NCBI RefSeq assembly: GCF_017591425.1
Contig: NW_024466512.1
Location: 13,705,001-13,769,000, forward strand
Length of the DNA: 64,000 nt
Reading direction: 5' to 3'
Origin: Ochotona curzoniae
Lineage: Eukaryota; Chordata; Mammalia; Lagomorpha; Ochotonidae
Below are positions 45,922 to 58,049 of this stretch, in pieces (position 1 is the first letter of the stretch; each line of letters opens with the position of its first letter). The notes under the pieces were generated by a model that saw only the letters and a program-made list of their open reading frames with translations, ran no database searches and was not told where the DNA came from. Position numbers and translations under genes: made by a program.

Positions 45922-47435
45922 GTGAGCCCACACGTGACCCCAGACCTCCACTTTCCTGGTCCCTGCAGCCTGCTGCAGAAGAGGCCTCCTCTGGGTGTTT
46001 TTGAAGAGGAGTGATGCTGACTACTTATAAAGTCTTAAACAAGAGCCTTGTGATTGGAGTCCTGGTTCTTCCTCCCGTATCCTTAAACACCCTGAAGAAC
46101 GTGTTTCAAGTTGCTGAGATCCAGTTTGTAAATATTTAAGCAAGATTGATAGTCTTTAAAGTTCTCTTCAGCTTGATTACTCCGTGGGCGTAAGAACTGC
46201 ATATCCTGCTCAAATATTAAAGCTATCTCCCAGGGACCATTTTGTTATTTTCAAAGCCATATTAACTCTTCTAGTCTAGATGACTAGCGTGGTAAGGCTT
46301 GTTTACTTAACAAGCACTTTTGGCCATTTCCTGTGGACCAAGGAAATTGCAAGGCTTGGCAGATTCCACATGGTGATGCTCTTGAAAGGAGGGGAGTGCT
46401 CATGGAGGTATCTGCATGAGGGGACAGACACCCTGCAAACGGAGGGGCTGCAGGTCGCAGCCTCAGAGAGTAATAACATCTAGAAGAGTGAGTTTGCCAA
46501 TAGCAACAAGGGGAGAGTTAACATTGCCTGGCTGGGACATGGGGTGGTCAAGGGTGGGAAGCTTGGCAGCTCCCAACTCAGGGAGACTTGAACATGCTGA
46601 GACTTGACTGCAACCCGTTGGTAACTCATTTCCAATGGCCCTTGTGAGTCTAATCTTTTCTCCTTCTTTTTCCAATGGTCTCTGTTATGATCATTTCTCC
46701 ACTAGCATTCTAGGGATTCTCTTTGGAAAACAAGCTCCCTATGCAAAGAAGTCCTCTAGATGTTGGAAAGATCCTGGGGGCACGAAGTGGAAAGGTAACC
46801 TGGTGAATTTACTTAACAAAATGACTCTGACCTTAGTGAAGCACCAGAGCCAGAACTTGAATTTGGGCAGCCTGACCTCAGAGCCTGTACTATTAACTTG
46901 CATCACCATCCATAGTGGTGCAGATGCTGGGAATAATGGGTGGGTGGAAGGAGGAACTCACGCTTCTAATCAGAAAAATGAAAATTCAAGTATGTGCCCT
47001 CTTGCTGTATTAATATTGAGACCTTGAATCTCAAAAATCTGTAGAATTCTCAGCCTCTTCAGTACTTGGCCATACTACCAAGAGCCACTGAATTGTGTCC
47101 TGTTTTTCAGGACATTCCAGAAAGCACACCTGCGGGGCAAGGGGGCAACAGACATCCCTCTAAAGTGGTGTTGTCCGTGGACCTCTCAGCTCATTGCCAA
47201 GAGCTGATGGGCTTAAGGGTTCTTCTATGCCTTGGTGGGCAGATATCAATGTATAGTCTGAGTATGTCTCTTTGTCCTATTCTCCAGTCTGCTTTCTGCT
47301 GGATGGGGCATTCTGAACAGGCGGAAATTCTCAAGCTGGTGCATCTTAAACAAACAGATCACCCTGGCTTCTTGTCCAAGGGCAAATTCTAGGTCAATAG
47401 ATCTGGGGTACTACCTAAGTTTCTGTATTTCATTT

Positions 47436-47745
47436 TTACAAAACTTTATTTCATTCATTGAAATGTGGCAAAGAGTGGGAGAGACAGAGAGTAAGAAAAG
47501 AGATATTTTATCCACCGGTTTCCTCCTACATCACTGTAATGATTACAGCTGGGCCAGACTGAAGCCCAGAACCCAGAATTCCTTCCATATCTTCCACATG
47601 GGTGACAGAGACAGAAGTTCTTGGGTCTCTGCTTTCCAGGTATGTTGGTAGGAAACTGGACCTGAAGCGGAGCAGCTGGGCCTTGAGATGGCACTCTGAT
47701 ACGGGATGCCCCTTTGAAGATGGCTGAACTTGTTGTCCTGCCATG
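47436..47745 (-). mobile_element. Old antisense C-SINE
   Basis: The plus strand shows 'tttacaaaactttatttcat', 'ccaccggtttcctcctacat', 'ttccatatcttccacatggg' and 'gcactctgatacgggatgcc'. Diverged. Confidence 0.7.
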
Positions 47746-48582
47746 CGAGGCTCAGATTCTGCATTTCTAACAAGCTCCCAGGAAAGCTGTTGGCTCTGTA
47801 CAACAGAAACTTGCTGTGAAGGTGTTCCAAATCTACATTGTCCAGTAGGGCTGCCATTAGTCTCATTGGACTAGGGGACTAATGTGCCTGAAAAGCTGAA
47901 TTTTAAATATTATTACATCTTAATTACCATAGATTTAACTAGCCCCCGCTATAGCCAGGGGCTCCTTACTGGACATCCCAGCCTTAGACCATGACTTATT
48001 CCACCTTAGGTACTTCACTGATGAATCATTACTGGCAGTGGTGCTTGCACACAGTATCAGTGGCAGCTGCTGAAGCTGGCAATAAATCCTGCCTGTCCCA
48101 TCTCACTGTCGCTTCCACTCTCCAGCCCATTACAACTGCCTGTGCTTAGCAGTCCTTCAGCAACACAAGAACCCGGGGTGAATGTTATATAATGAAAAAG
48201 AAATCTGTTCTGAAGACAGAGGCCCTGCAGAGCAGGACACAGGTTCCAAGCAAGGGAGGAACTGTTCAGTGTCTAAATTGGGGGTAGGAAAGATTAGAAG
48301 TGAAGCATTGCTTAGCCAACCAAACTTACTTTTCTCATTGTCCACTGACGTGCGTTTTCAAGCCATAACAACTTCCTGGGATATTGTCATATGCTTTAGG
48401 GACTGCCTTTCACATCTGACTGTATGCAACTAAGGAAGTCAGCAGCCCATGGTTCATATTCCTAAAATGTGACCCCCTCTGCCAAACACCCTGCCATGTT
48501 CCCTACCTCTGCTGCCTGAGCTGTGGTGCCCAATGTCTTTAACAATGGAGTCAGGCTCTGAACTACCCAGTCCTGAGCTCAT

Positions 48583-48903
48583 TAAAAAAAATATGTATTT
48601 ATTTACTTGGAAGGCAGAGTGTCAGAGAGAGAGGAGGAGAGTCAGAATTCTTTTATCTGCTGATTCATTTCCCCACATGGAAGTCACAGCCAGATCTGGG
48701 CCAGACTTAAGCCAGGAGGCCAGGGACTCTAACCTGGCTTACCATATGGTGGGCAAGAGCCCAAGACCTTGGGGCATCTTCTACTGTTGACTCACCAGAG
48801 GCATTGTCAGGGAACTGGATCAGAAGAGAAGTAGCCAGGACTTGAACTGGCATTTCAATGTGGGATGCTGGCCGTACAAGCAGCAACTTAACCCACTGCA
48901 CCT
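48583..48903 (-). mobile_element. Antisense C-SINE
   Basis: Tail complement 'aaaatatgtatttatttact', 'gctgattcatttccccacat', 'catttcaatgtgggatgct' and head complement 'cagcaacttaacccactgca'. Old subfamily, nearly complete. Confidence 0.82.
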
Positions 48904-49269
48904 TGAAGAGAGCTGCTAGAACTTTTCTCCTGCCTTAAATCCTATGGTCTTCAATGAGTGTTTTGGATGATGTCTATTCTGCCATCTCACCCTGCCATGC
49001 CTCCTTCTCTTTTCCCATCAGAAATTTTTTTTTCTGCATGTCACCTTCCAGGAAGGTCCATACTCCTTCCTCCACCAGCTCCCATCGCTCCTCTGAGCCC
49101 TGTGTAGATAGAGCCGTATGAAAAATGGCAGTCCAGGGCTAATATCCAACGCATGCTGGGGCTTGTGTCCAGATTCTCTCTCTTCTATCCAATTCTTATC
49201 ACATTGTTGTGGTGATGGATTGCATGTCAGAAAGCAGTCTCACAGGCAATAGCAATAAGAAATGCTATT

Positions 49270-49715
49270 ACCGAAAACTCAATCTGTGCCAGGCACTGAG
49301 GGAACAGCGGTGCATGTGCTAACTGATTTAATCCTTGCAACAGCACTCTGATGTTGGCGTGTTATTTTTAGCCCCCTATTTTATCCATGAAGAAACACAG
49401 ACTTAGAGAAATGAAATCCCTCATTCAAGGCTGTTTAAGTAGTAAATGGTAGCTCTGGGCTGTGAACCAGGAACCTGATCCCAGATTTACACTTAGGAGC
49501 TTGATTCCCTCTGTCCCCTGACAATGAGACAACACTGTATGGCAGAGGACAGACAGTCTTAGAGTCAGATTTCAACTTCTGGCTGTACCACCTACAAATT
49601 TGACCTTGTCCGGGTTACTGAATGGCTGTGAACCCACCTGGAAATGGGCTAATCATACATACCTTGTAGGGCTGTGAATTTCTCTGAATGAGGCCTTATG
49701 TGTTGTACATCAAGT
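49270..49715. repeat. Two MIR fossils in opposite orientation
   Basis: An antisense MIR (49,270-49,500) carries 'ctgtgccaggcactgaggg', 'cctattttatccatgaaga' and 'tggtagctctgggctgtga'. It is followed by a sense MIR (49,535-49,715) with 'tcagatttcaacttctggc', 'aatggctgtgaacccacctg' and 'ataccttgtagggctgtga'. Confidence 0.7.
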
Positions 49716-50032
49716 GCGGTGTTTGGGATTGATTTGGGCATTGAGGCACTCAGTGAGCCCTCCCACAAGTGAATTCTTGTCATCCTTCCCAGTCCCATTC
49801 TCAGCCTGTTCTGACTGGGGGCTTCCTTTGATCACCTTGGCTCGAGAGAATTCCACTCTGTCTCTGAATCCAGGGAAACCAGGTGGGGCATCTACTTTGT
49901 TGGAGACCAGGCAGGAGCCTGGATTAGGAAGCCCTCTGTGCTGCAGGAACTCTGGCTGGAGAGGCCCCTGCCCCAGCAGAGGAGACCCAAGCATTTCCAC
50001 TCCACTTCTTCCTTGCTGGCTTCCTCTGGCAG

Positions 50033-50100
50033 GGCTCTACCCCAAAGGAGTAATGGTGGGAGGCTGCTTCACTGAACTACACCACCACTCTGCCCAACAG
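50033..50100 (+). pseudogene. GUCY2G: Possible GUCY2G kinase-homology exon remnant (weak)
   Basis: After a plausible acceptor (gcttcctctggcag) the sequence reads GLYPKGVMVGGCFTE, which resembles mouse GLYQGNHVALCYIG at the start of the kinase-homology domain, and it lies in the right place. Identity is about six of sixteen, no donor is obvious, and the frame continues as unrelated sequence. It may be chance. I list it because its position and acceptor fit. Confidence 0.25.
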
Positions 50101-50569
50101 CATCCGTGCTTCGGACCCGAGACCCACCTCTGTTGTGTCCCTTTAGTTCTTCCTACCTTGATACTGGCCCTTCATCTCCTCTGTGCAGGCTGCTTACCTC
50201 TCCTGAACGTGGTCCCTGGAAACAACTAGGTCTATGGTGTCTGACTTCTTGATCTGTATTTATGGCCTGCTTTGGCCTACACACTGACCGGGGTCTGTTG
50301 AGTGAGTGTGATGCAGTTTCATTCATCTCCATGGTTGGAGTTAGACTTTGATCAATTCTCTGCTTTATTTGGTATCAACAGACTTCTGGGATTTCCCTCA
50401 TAGCACTACTGCTTTTAAGTTGTGTGATTGTCAACAAGTTACTTTATCTTCTGAGCATCAATCAGTTGCTTCACCTGTAAAGCAACTGATTTTTATTTCA
50501 TGCAGCTTTTGTAATGAGCTGAGCAGAAAGACATACTCTACACGTGAGCTGTTATTGCCTTATTTCCAG

Positions 50570-50671
50570 GTGCATGAGTTACAGCATGAAAACATTGGGG
50601 CTGTCTTTGGTATTTGTGGAGAGCCACCCAACATCTGCATTGTCACCCAGTATGGCAAAAAAAAAAAAAAG
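50570..50671 (+). pseudogene. GUCY2G: GUCY2G kinase-homology exon ending in an A14 tract
   Basis: After the acceptor cttatttccag the exon reads VHELQHENIGAVFGICGEPP then NICIVTQYGKK, matching mouse MCELKHENIVPFFGVCTEPP then NICIVTQYCKK. This is the conserved hinge segment of the receptor-cyclase kinase-homology domain. The exon is open, but where mouse continues KKGSLK the sequence becomes fourteen A (50,657-50,670) followed by GTTTAAG. The original 3' end and donor are altered, leaving at best a weak donor. Confidence 0.93.
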
Positions 50672-51334
50672 TTTAAGCAAAAGAGAAAAATAGGTTTGAT
50701 TAGCAATAGGCAACAGAGACTATAATGGTTATGCTGTATATCTTCTCCAGGCTGATTGCAAGACCTGAACTATCTGTGAGCGTTTTTAGGTTAGCAGGGA
50801 AGTTGCCCAGGGCTGCTTGCTTTTGTTCTTGGTAGAAACTGAGTGTGCTATGACACGATGGCTATTTGTGAGCCATGATCTTGGCCTCTAGTCAAGGAAC
50901 AGCTATGCCCTTTAGCTGAGGAATAAGATCTTACCATAAAATCAAGTCTGACCTTTCTCAATATTATGGAATCTCCTGGGAAGATTTCCAGTTACAAAGC
51001 TTAATGTGCTCTGCCTTGTTTTGTGTTAGTTCTGGCCAACAATATCAGCTATCTTGAAACTTTTCATGGAAAATGTTCATCGAGCATTAACTCTTTTCAG
51101 CTTTGCTCTTTTCAGTTTGTCTCTGAACACCAGACAGAGTGGGTCATGCAGGAGGTTTTATTCCAATGGGGGTGAGGACCATGGGGAAGGGAGCAGAGGC
51201 AGAGAGAAAGACATCTCCTGCCACCATGGCAGGAGGGGGCATCAAAGTGAAGGTGGGGGAGCAAACAAAGGAGAGCAGCATGCATGTGGGAGTGTGCCTT
51301 TTCGTGGCTGGGGGCGGGCGTCATGGGGCTAGAA

Positions 51335-51535
51335 GGACTGGTGGATAGGGCTGTGGAAGGGCTATGAGGCACTAGTGGATAGGGCTGTGGGAGGACTATG
51401 AGGGACTGGTGGACAGCGCTGTAGGGGCACAGGGGAATGGTAGATGTGGCAGTGGGCGAGGACTAGCCGGAAGGGCTGTGAGGGGTTGGTGGATAGGGGT
51501 GTCAGGTCCAGTGCAATGAGGTTACAGCAGATTGG
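51335..51535 (+). repeat. Degenerate 34-bp minisatellite
   Basis: Two consecutive 34-base units at 51,335-51,368 and 51,369-51,402 (both with the core 'tggatagggctgtgg' and ending 'ctatgag') differ at only a few positions. A third starts at 51,403 (ggactggtggacagcgctgt), and more degraded units follow to about 51,535 (for example ggttggtggataggggtg). Confidence 0.8.
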
Positions 51536-51774
51536 TGGGAACAGGGTTACAAAGCTATAGCGGATTGGCAGACAACCAAATTTGAACCTAAAGGGCATAT
51601 GAATCTTAAGGAAGCTGAGATATAGGCGAAGCAGATATTTAAAATGGTACAGAGTCTGGAATGGCGGGGTCAATGTTTGAGTCACTGCTCACATGGAATT
51701 ATTCTTGGAAAGGAAATGAAACAGTTCATGGAGATGCAAACAATGAAAGAACCTAGTAACTGATATGTCACTGT

Positions 51775-51890
51775 TGCCTGCAGCAGGGTGCAGGAGGATA
51801 GAGCCGGAGCCAGGGGTTAATCTTGGCATTCCGACACAAGATGCGAACTTAATCAGGCTCTTAGCCACTAAACCAAACACCTATCCCTCC
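51775..51890 (-). mobile_element. Antisense C-SINE head fragment
   Basis: Ends with 'ctcttagccactaaaccaaa', the complement of a C-SINE tRNA-like head. The remainder of the element is missing or diverged. Confidence 0.5.
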
Positions 51891-51949
51891 GAAGAATTTT
51901 TTTTTTTTGCATCAAAATACACATCTTTTACTGCAAGTTTTTCATGAAT

Positions 51950-52262
51950 TAAAAAAAATTGTTTACTGATTTTAAAGACAATGTTATACAGAGAGAAGTG
52001 ACGAGAGACAGAGATATCTCCTTTTACTGGTTTACTCACAAAATAATCACATTGGCTAACTAGGCTGAGGCCAGGAGTCATGAACTTGATCTGGGTCTCC
52101 CCTATAAGTTCAAGGGACCAAGAACTTGGGCCATCTTTTGCTTTTCCAGGTGTGCTAGCAGTGAGCAGGATTGGAAGTAAAGCAGCCCGGGGTTTAAATG
52201 TTGCCCACATGGGACACTAGAGCTGCAGGCAATGTTTACCCAACTACAACAAATGCCAGCCC
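51950..52262 (-). mobile_element. Antisense C-SINE
   Basis: Tail complement 'aaaaaaaattgtttactga', 'tggtttactcacaaaataat', 'gatctgggtctcccctataa' and 'gttgcccacatgggacac'. Old subfamily. Confidence 0.75.
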
Positions 52263-54534
52263 TCCATGAACCTGGTGAAGTAGGCTTGTATTGCAGACAA
52301 ATCTGTTCAATGTAGGAAACCATCTGTGGTCACTGGTGATACTTTGAATTGTAGTTACTGGGGTATAATGGCACTCAGATTTTGATATGGACTCCCATTT
52401 GCCTGTGTCATAGTCAATATGAGTAAAACATACAGTATATTAGAAAACAAAACACAATAGTGATGTTGAATTGTTCTGTGTCTTGAGTTAAACTTGTCAT
52501 CTTTCCTGAAAATCCTGACTCTTCAAACAAAGTGAGCTCAGTTGTATCATCTACCAACTTCCTTCACACTTTCCATTCTTTTCTTCCTCCCTGATAACAG
52601 GTAAAGATGGAGGGAAGTAAATATTTTACGCTAAAGCTGGAATTAATGCAAGGTCTTTATATTTTTTAGGGCAGAATTTTTTTTTATCCCAAACAGAATA
52701 TAATTACTAAGCCATGAACTAAGCTGGGGAGGGAGATTCCTGGTTAGGGGCTGGTAAGGACAATTGGGAGGGAAGTAGAGACAGGCCCATTTTCCTGCCT
52801 ATTGGTATAGAAGCAAGGCAGGGGGAATGTTGAGAGGAAACCATTAGAACCAAAAGACCTGAATGACTTCTTGTCATCGACTGCCACTGTATAAGCATGC
52901 AGCTGGGACTGAGGGGTGGAGATTACTGTGGAGCGGGTTCTGACAATGTGGACCAGCATTCCTGGGCTGTTTCTTCCAGCCTGGGCTACCATCTAGCTCT
53001 TCTTTCTAACCTACTGAATATACTTTCACCATCAGAAGGTACCAAGCCAATGACTTGGGAGCAGGGCTTGGTAAGGAAATTCCTCTGATAAGTGAACAAC
53101 ATGGCAAGGACTGGTTATCAACCACATATCGGCAATCCAACTATCAGTTAATATTCCTATGTATTGACCAAGACTCCTGTGGGAAGACTTGCCTGGGTAT
53201 TGTGATGTCTCTATGGGTGAAATGTAAGCTCTGCCTTTCTGGAGAACTGAGCCATTCACATCCTGAGTGGGTGGCTTTGCCATGCCAGGCTACTTCCCTT
53301 TTTTGGATTTCAGTTACCACAGGAGAATAATCAATGAGGTTGGATTGGCTGAAATCAAAAGGCTTGCCTTCTTCTGGGCTTGTACTGCGTTTTCTTTCTA
53401 AGAAGCCAAAACCTGCAGCTTTTTTTTGTTTTGTTTTTGAAACTTTGATTTTCTATGCTTTGAAGAGAAGTTCTTGATGGCTAAGTTCTGGTGTTAATAC
53501 TGTGTCATCACTGTTATTATAATACTTTATTGAGTATCTCTTAAGGGTAACCTATTCAACAAACCCTTATAGGAAGACAAAGACTTGTTTCTGGCTTTGG
53601 GATTAAAATCTAACTGCAGTAAGAAGGAAACAGCAATCTGTAACTGTATATATAAATTACATAGCAAGGCGTAAAATGGGAGGGGACGACTGGTTTCCTG
53701 TTCCAGGCTGTGATGTGCTTTGTTTCTTTTCATTCACTTTTCTCATCCTTCCCACAAAGCCCTTAGGAATACTCTGGGCTCTGTTTATCTGTCCTGTGTC
53801 CCAATCAAAAGAGCAGAAATCATTTCTACTAAGTAGATTTCCGCCAGAGTTTAGATGACTAATAGATCTGATCTATTCAGTGTAGGTACTTGGCTGTCAA
53901 GAATCAGTAACCCCAAATGTACCCCAGACAACGTTGGTGTGGGTGAGAAAGGGGCTGTGAAGAACTGTTTCTTCCATCATCTTCTCTAGGTGGCTGAGTT
54001 CACTTCCTGCTCCCCATGACACAATGAGTGAGATCAAAGTCTCACGCAGGCCATGTAGTGTCAAGCACTCTGCCAACATTCTTTGAAAGAGACTATGAAT
54101 GATAGGAAATGTACTGTCGTGTCTTGGAACTTTGCCACAGGTATGGGCGTTGGGCCATGTTCCATAGGTCAGGTTGTGTTTTGGCTGTCACATATCCATC
54201 AGGCCAGCAAGTCTTCTCCTTGTGTTGGTTTGACCAGCACTTCCTTTTCCTTTATACCAGTTACTGGAGAGATTCTGCGGTGCTGCAGATTTACTCTCTC
54301 TATATATATGCAGTGCTGAATTTGGGTGAAATGTGATCTGGGGTACAGAAAGCACAAAAAAAAAATAAATAAAACACATTCTTCTGTCCCTAAAGAACTC
54401 AACCCAGTGGGGTGGACTCGGGCCTGATTTTGGAAATCAGAATGCTCTTCTTGAGTTAGGGATGGGCTTTCATTTCTATATAAGAGAAGCTTCGTAGATT
54501 CATGATGAAGGACATTTTGTCAAGTAGTTATCTC

Positions 54535-54850
54535 AGGGGTCTGGGGTCTGACTCTGCTACTAACTGGCCAGGTGACCTTCATCAGCCTCAGCCTCATTTT
54601 TCTTGTGTATCAAGAGAGCATCACTGGTGGGTGTTAGGCCAGTAATTAGGATTCCAGTTATTGCAGGCATTTGGGGAGTGAACCAGTGGATGGAAGATCT
54701 GTATTTCTGTCTCTTTGCCTTTAAAATAAATAAAAATGTGAAAGAAGTTACTAGCAGTATCAACTTCATACGTTTTTTGTGAGGACTAAGCTGTGTCAAG
54801 TACTTAACACCATGCTTGCCTAATAACAGGTGTCCTACAAATGCTATTAT
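54535..54850 (+). repeat. MIR fossil split by a truncated C-SINE
   Basis: The left half has 'tctgctactaactggccagg' and 'tgaccttcatcagcctcagc'. The right half has 'tgtgaggactaagctgtgtc', 'aagtacttaacaccatgctt' and 'tgtcctacaaatgctatta'. Between them, at about 54,640-54,741, is a 5'-truncated C-SINE ('cattgggg agtgaaccagtgg'-type end, tail aaaataaataaaaatgtg). Confidence 0.75.
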
Positions 54851-54944
54851 ATCATGAGTAGGAGTATTACCATCATGTTTCTTAAAAAAGGACACTTCTT
54901 AATTTCTGTATTCCTTTAGGAAATTTTGGACCCTTCCAGATATA

Positions 54945-55165
54945 GTAGCCACAGCCATATGTGGCCAAGGAACACTGGACATGTGGCTATCCAAATTGAG
55001 GTGTGCTGTAAATGTAACAGCTCAGATTCTGAAGATTTGCTCATTTTTCTAAAGAATGTAAAATATCCCCATCAATATTTTTGTGTTGATTTCATTTTGC
55101 CATGATATATTTTAATCTGTCACGTTAAATAAAATACATTATTAAAACTAATTTCATCCATTTCA
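54945..55165. mobile_element. Ancient DNA-transposon fossil (probable)
   Basis: 'tagccacagccatatgtggc' and 'ggacatgtggctatccaaat', with an AT-rich right part, resemble the ends of an ancient nonautonomous mammalian DNA transposon ('...agccacatgtggctagtgg...'). The family is not assigned. Confidence 0.4.
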
Positions 55166-55812
55166 TTTATTTAACATGGTTAGAAAAAAATTAAATAAAC
55201 ATGTGACTTACATTCTGTTTTTTTGGGGCAGTGAGCTAAATTACTAATAATCAACTCTATTATAATTTATTTATAACTAAAATAGTCTATTTAGATCTAC
55301 TCCATTTTCAAGAGGAGGAAAAATTGAGACTTAGCAAGATGAAGTTGCCTGCCCAGCTGATCGGGGTAGATTGGGAATGCAGCTCATCTGTCTGCACACT
55401 GTCTCCTCCACGTTCTGTTTCTCTCTGCTGACTATTAGAGAGCACAGGAGTGAGGTTCAGAGGTAGAAGTCCTTTAGGACACTTGGGCATTTCCAGCATG
55501 GCAGAAAATGTAGCTAACAGGTGGCAGAGCTGTCCAAAGTGCATGTTATCTAACTCATTAATCATGAACCCTCTTAGAATTCTGTTTGTTCTCTGACATG
55601 ATACATAGAAGTAAGCCATTTCCACCAGGTTGAAAAATAGAAACAAAGATGTCCCTGCCATTTCTTGAAGGGACTGTATTCCTAGAGGTTCCTTAAGCAT
55701 GTTCTTGTTACTCTAGGCATGAGATCTGTAAGTGAAAGCAACTGTGTGTTGTTGTGATGGTGCTGGGTTTGGTCCTGGCACCACCGAGGGCAGGTGGAAG
55801 GCAAAAAAGGCT

Positions 55813-55824
55813 GGTGTGTGTGTG

Positions 55825-55890
<66 letters not shown>

Positions 55891-55932
55891 GTATGTGTGT
55901 GTATGTGAGAGAGAGAGAGAGAGAGAGAGAGA
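55813..55932. repeat. (TG)n and (GA)n compound microsatellite
   Basis: About 75 bases of nearly pure TG (55,813-55,888), then an interrupted GTATGTG stretch and a GA run (55,907-55,932). The long low-complexity open frames here on both strands, giving VCVCVC or THTHTH, are repeat translation, not genes. The tract is likely to vary in length between individuals. Confidence 0.97.
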
Positions 55933-56904
55933 AAGTTTAGTGATTGAAGAGCCTCCTGTGAGGGCTGAGACAACCTGGGTTGTATGTGGGCCTCACCAGA
56001 CAGCAGCTCTGCTGGAGCCTTGCTGGAGAAATTCCAGAGGCAACACTCCTCAAGCCCCTACAGGCAGAAGTGTTGTAATTTCAAAATTGGAGTCAATTTT
56101 GCAGTCTCAAAACCCAGCCAACCACTTGATAAAGCAACACAGTGGAGTCTCTGGATATTTGGAGGAGGGAGGTCGAGTGGGTGGCCTGCCTCCTTTCCTG
56201 GATATAGTCTTTATTATCTACATTTCCCATGCTTACTGGCCCCAGGGTTCTGGCCAAAGCAGGACAGTGACTTAACCTGTCAGTCCTGCTGGAGGAAGAA
56301 GTGATTCCCTGAGCAGGTGCTCAAGAATCTCTGGAACCTTGTTCTAGGTGCAACAGCGTGTTTACATTCCTCCTTGTTGCAAGCTTGTGGCTAGGACAAG
56401 GGGCTGCATCCCACATAACCCATGCATGACTTCAACCTCCCTTCCTAGCCCCTCTGTGTAATAGAGTTAGGAAAGTGGCATGCTTTGGCCCAACCCTCTC
56501 CCTTCTCCTTCTTTATCCTCCTCCTCCTTCCCCCTTCCCCTTTCTTTCTCTACAATCAAACATGGCACAGGAAGTAATAAAATCTAGTGCCTTAAAAGAG
56601 GCTGGGATTGCAAGGAAATGCTTACTGGATTTTTACTCCAGCTGTAGCCTCAGCTTTCTGGAAGTGATTTAGAGTCTAGAGCCTCCTCACCATGAAACAA
56701 AGAACAAGCCTCAGGAAAGATTCAGTATGATCATATGTACTAAGTAGCTTGTGTATAGCACTCAAGAGTTTAGTGCTATTTAGTTGTCCACCATACATTC
56801 ACATTATAGTGTGGATTTCCATGGTATTCAGGGGCTAAAAGAACTCAACCCCATCTTGCTTTCTGGCTTTCATAGCTTGTTTTGTTAGCAGGGGGGCATT
56901 TGGA

Positions 56905-57125
56905 TAGATGGTCAAGGACATGGACTGGACATCAGATTGTGAAATTCCTGGTCCAGCTTCATCACCATCCAACTTTATGACTAGGGACAGATGAGCTTAT
57001 TGGTTATCCCCCGTGCTCACCTGTAAACTGGGGCTATTGACAACACCTCTGTAGAGTCCCTAGCATGGTCTGCATGAATTGTTTGAGGTAAGGAGCTTGA
57101 TTGGTACCTGGCACGAGGCCACACT
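56905..57125 (+). repeat. MIR SINE fossil, sense
   Basis: 'tggtcaaggacatggactgg', 'tcctggtccagcttcatcac', 'tcacctgtaaactggggcta' and 'gattggtacctggcacgagg' follow the MIR consensus order. Confidence 0.7.
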
Positions 57126-58049
57126 ATCAACTTCTAAGACCCTGGAAGATGACAATGCTGTTTTTCACCCTTTCTATGAAACCTCTTGGGTGAGACAGGC
57201 GAGGAAGCCTGGGCAGCTGACACAGGTGAAGTGTCCTATGAGACGTCCGGGTCTGAGAAATGTTGAGTGTAGTTCTTCTATCAACTCCCTAAGTATTCTG
57301 AACACAAATGTCTCAGAGACTCAAAGATACACAGCTCTGACATCAGGACCTGATGGTCCAAGGTGCGGGAAATGCTGATGAAAGACTGCTTGACTGCCTT
57401 CTCAGGGAAGCCATTGAAGAGGGTGGGCTAAGCAAAGCAAAACAAAACCAAAGAACCAAGCATCAGACCCTAATTTCAATGACTACACCATTTTGATCTG
57501 CCCCTGAAATGTGGTCAGCCCCTTTCCCCTTAACTTCATTTCACTGCTTCTGGATCTATCCTTGGAAATTTCAGAGAAAGCAACACTTGTCCATCTCTCC
57601 AATGTTTCACATGTGACAGTTCACACCTCTTGTATCTGTCCTCCCAAAAGATTGCTTCCCTCCTCAACTCCAGACCTTTCTTCATGCCTCACCTCCCATT
57701 CTGACTCCCATGAAAGCTCCCCACTCCACCTTCTTGCTCATTGAGAACGTCCTCTGCCTTTATGTCCCAGCTCCCATGGGAAGTGTCTTGTGGTTCAGCA
57801 TGGTTTTCCCCTCTTCTGCCTTCCTTGCTCCCCTGCTCTGCTGTCTTGCTGTCTGGTCCTCAGCATTCATGCCCGACTTGGGTCAGGTGTAATCTGGAGC
57901 TGACACAGGTTCTGGTCTGTAGCTCAGGTATTGCTTCATTGATTTGCTTCCTTTTGAGCTCCTGGGAGATTCTAGTGTAGTCCTGGATGGGAACAATTGA
58001 CCAACATCTTCTCAGACTGTCAGATGTGCACTAATCATCTGGGACTCTT

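Larger units (their letters stand above)
45922..50569 (+). other. GUCY2G: GUCY2G pseudogene interval between the transmembrane and first recognised kinase-homology exon
   Basis: In mouse one or two exons (ending near ...TVLREVW) belong here. One weak candidate lies at 50,033-50,100. The rest is MIR fragments (46,840-46,915; 49,270-49,715; 50,385-50,495), two antisense C-SINEs, a short MER5A scrap at 47,748-47,782, and unassigned sequence. Confidence 0.6.

Noticed and set aside
49714..50229. 171-residue plus-strand open frame, second longest in the window
   Set aside because: It has no family resemblance, is low in conserved features, and its start lies in an MIR fossil. Only a short inner stretch (50,033-50,100) was considered as a possible GUCY2G remnant.
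50507..50545. Segment with acceptor-like and donor-like ends just before the kinase-homology exon at 50,570 (SRKTYSTREL, against mouse KKPTVLREV)
   Set aside because: It would leave an intron of about 28 bases, too short to splice, and the similarity is weak.
55754..56275. 173-residue open frame with a VCVCVC tract, and the opposite-strand THTHTH frame
   Set aside because: Both are translations of the TG/GA microsatellite.
56925..56950. 'atggactggac' resembling the MDWIF codons of a missing GUCY2G exon
   Set aside because: It lies within an MIR fossil and the following sequence does not continue the match.
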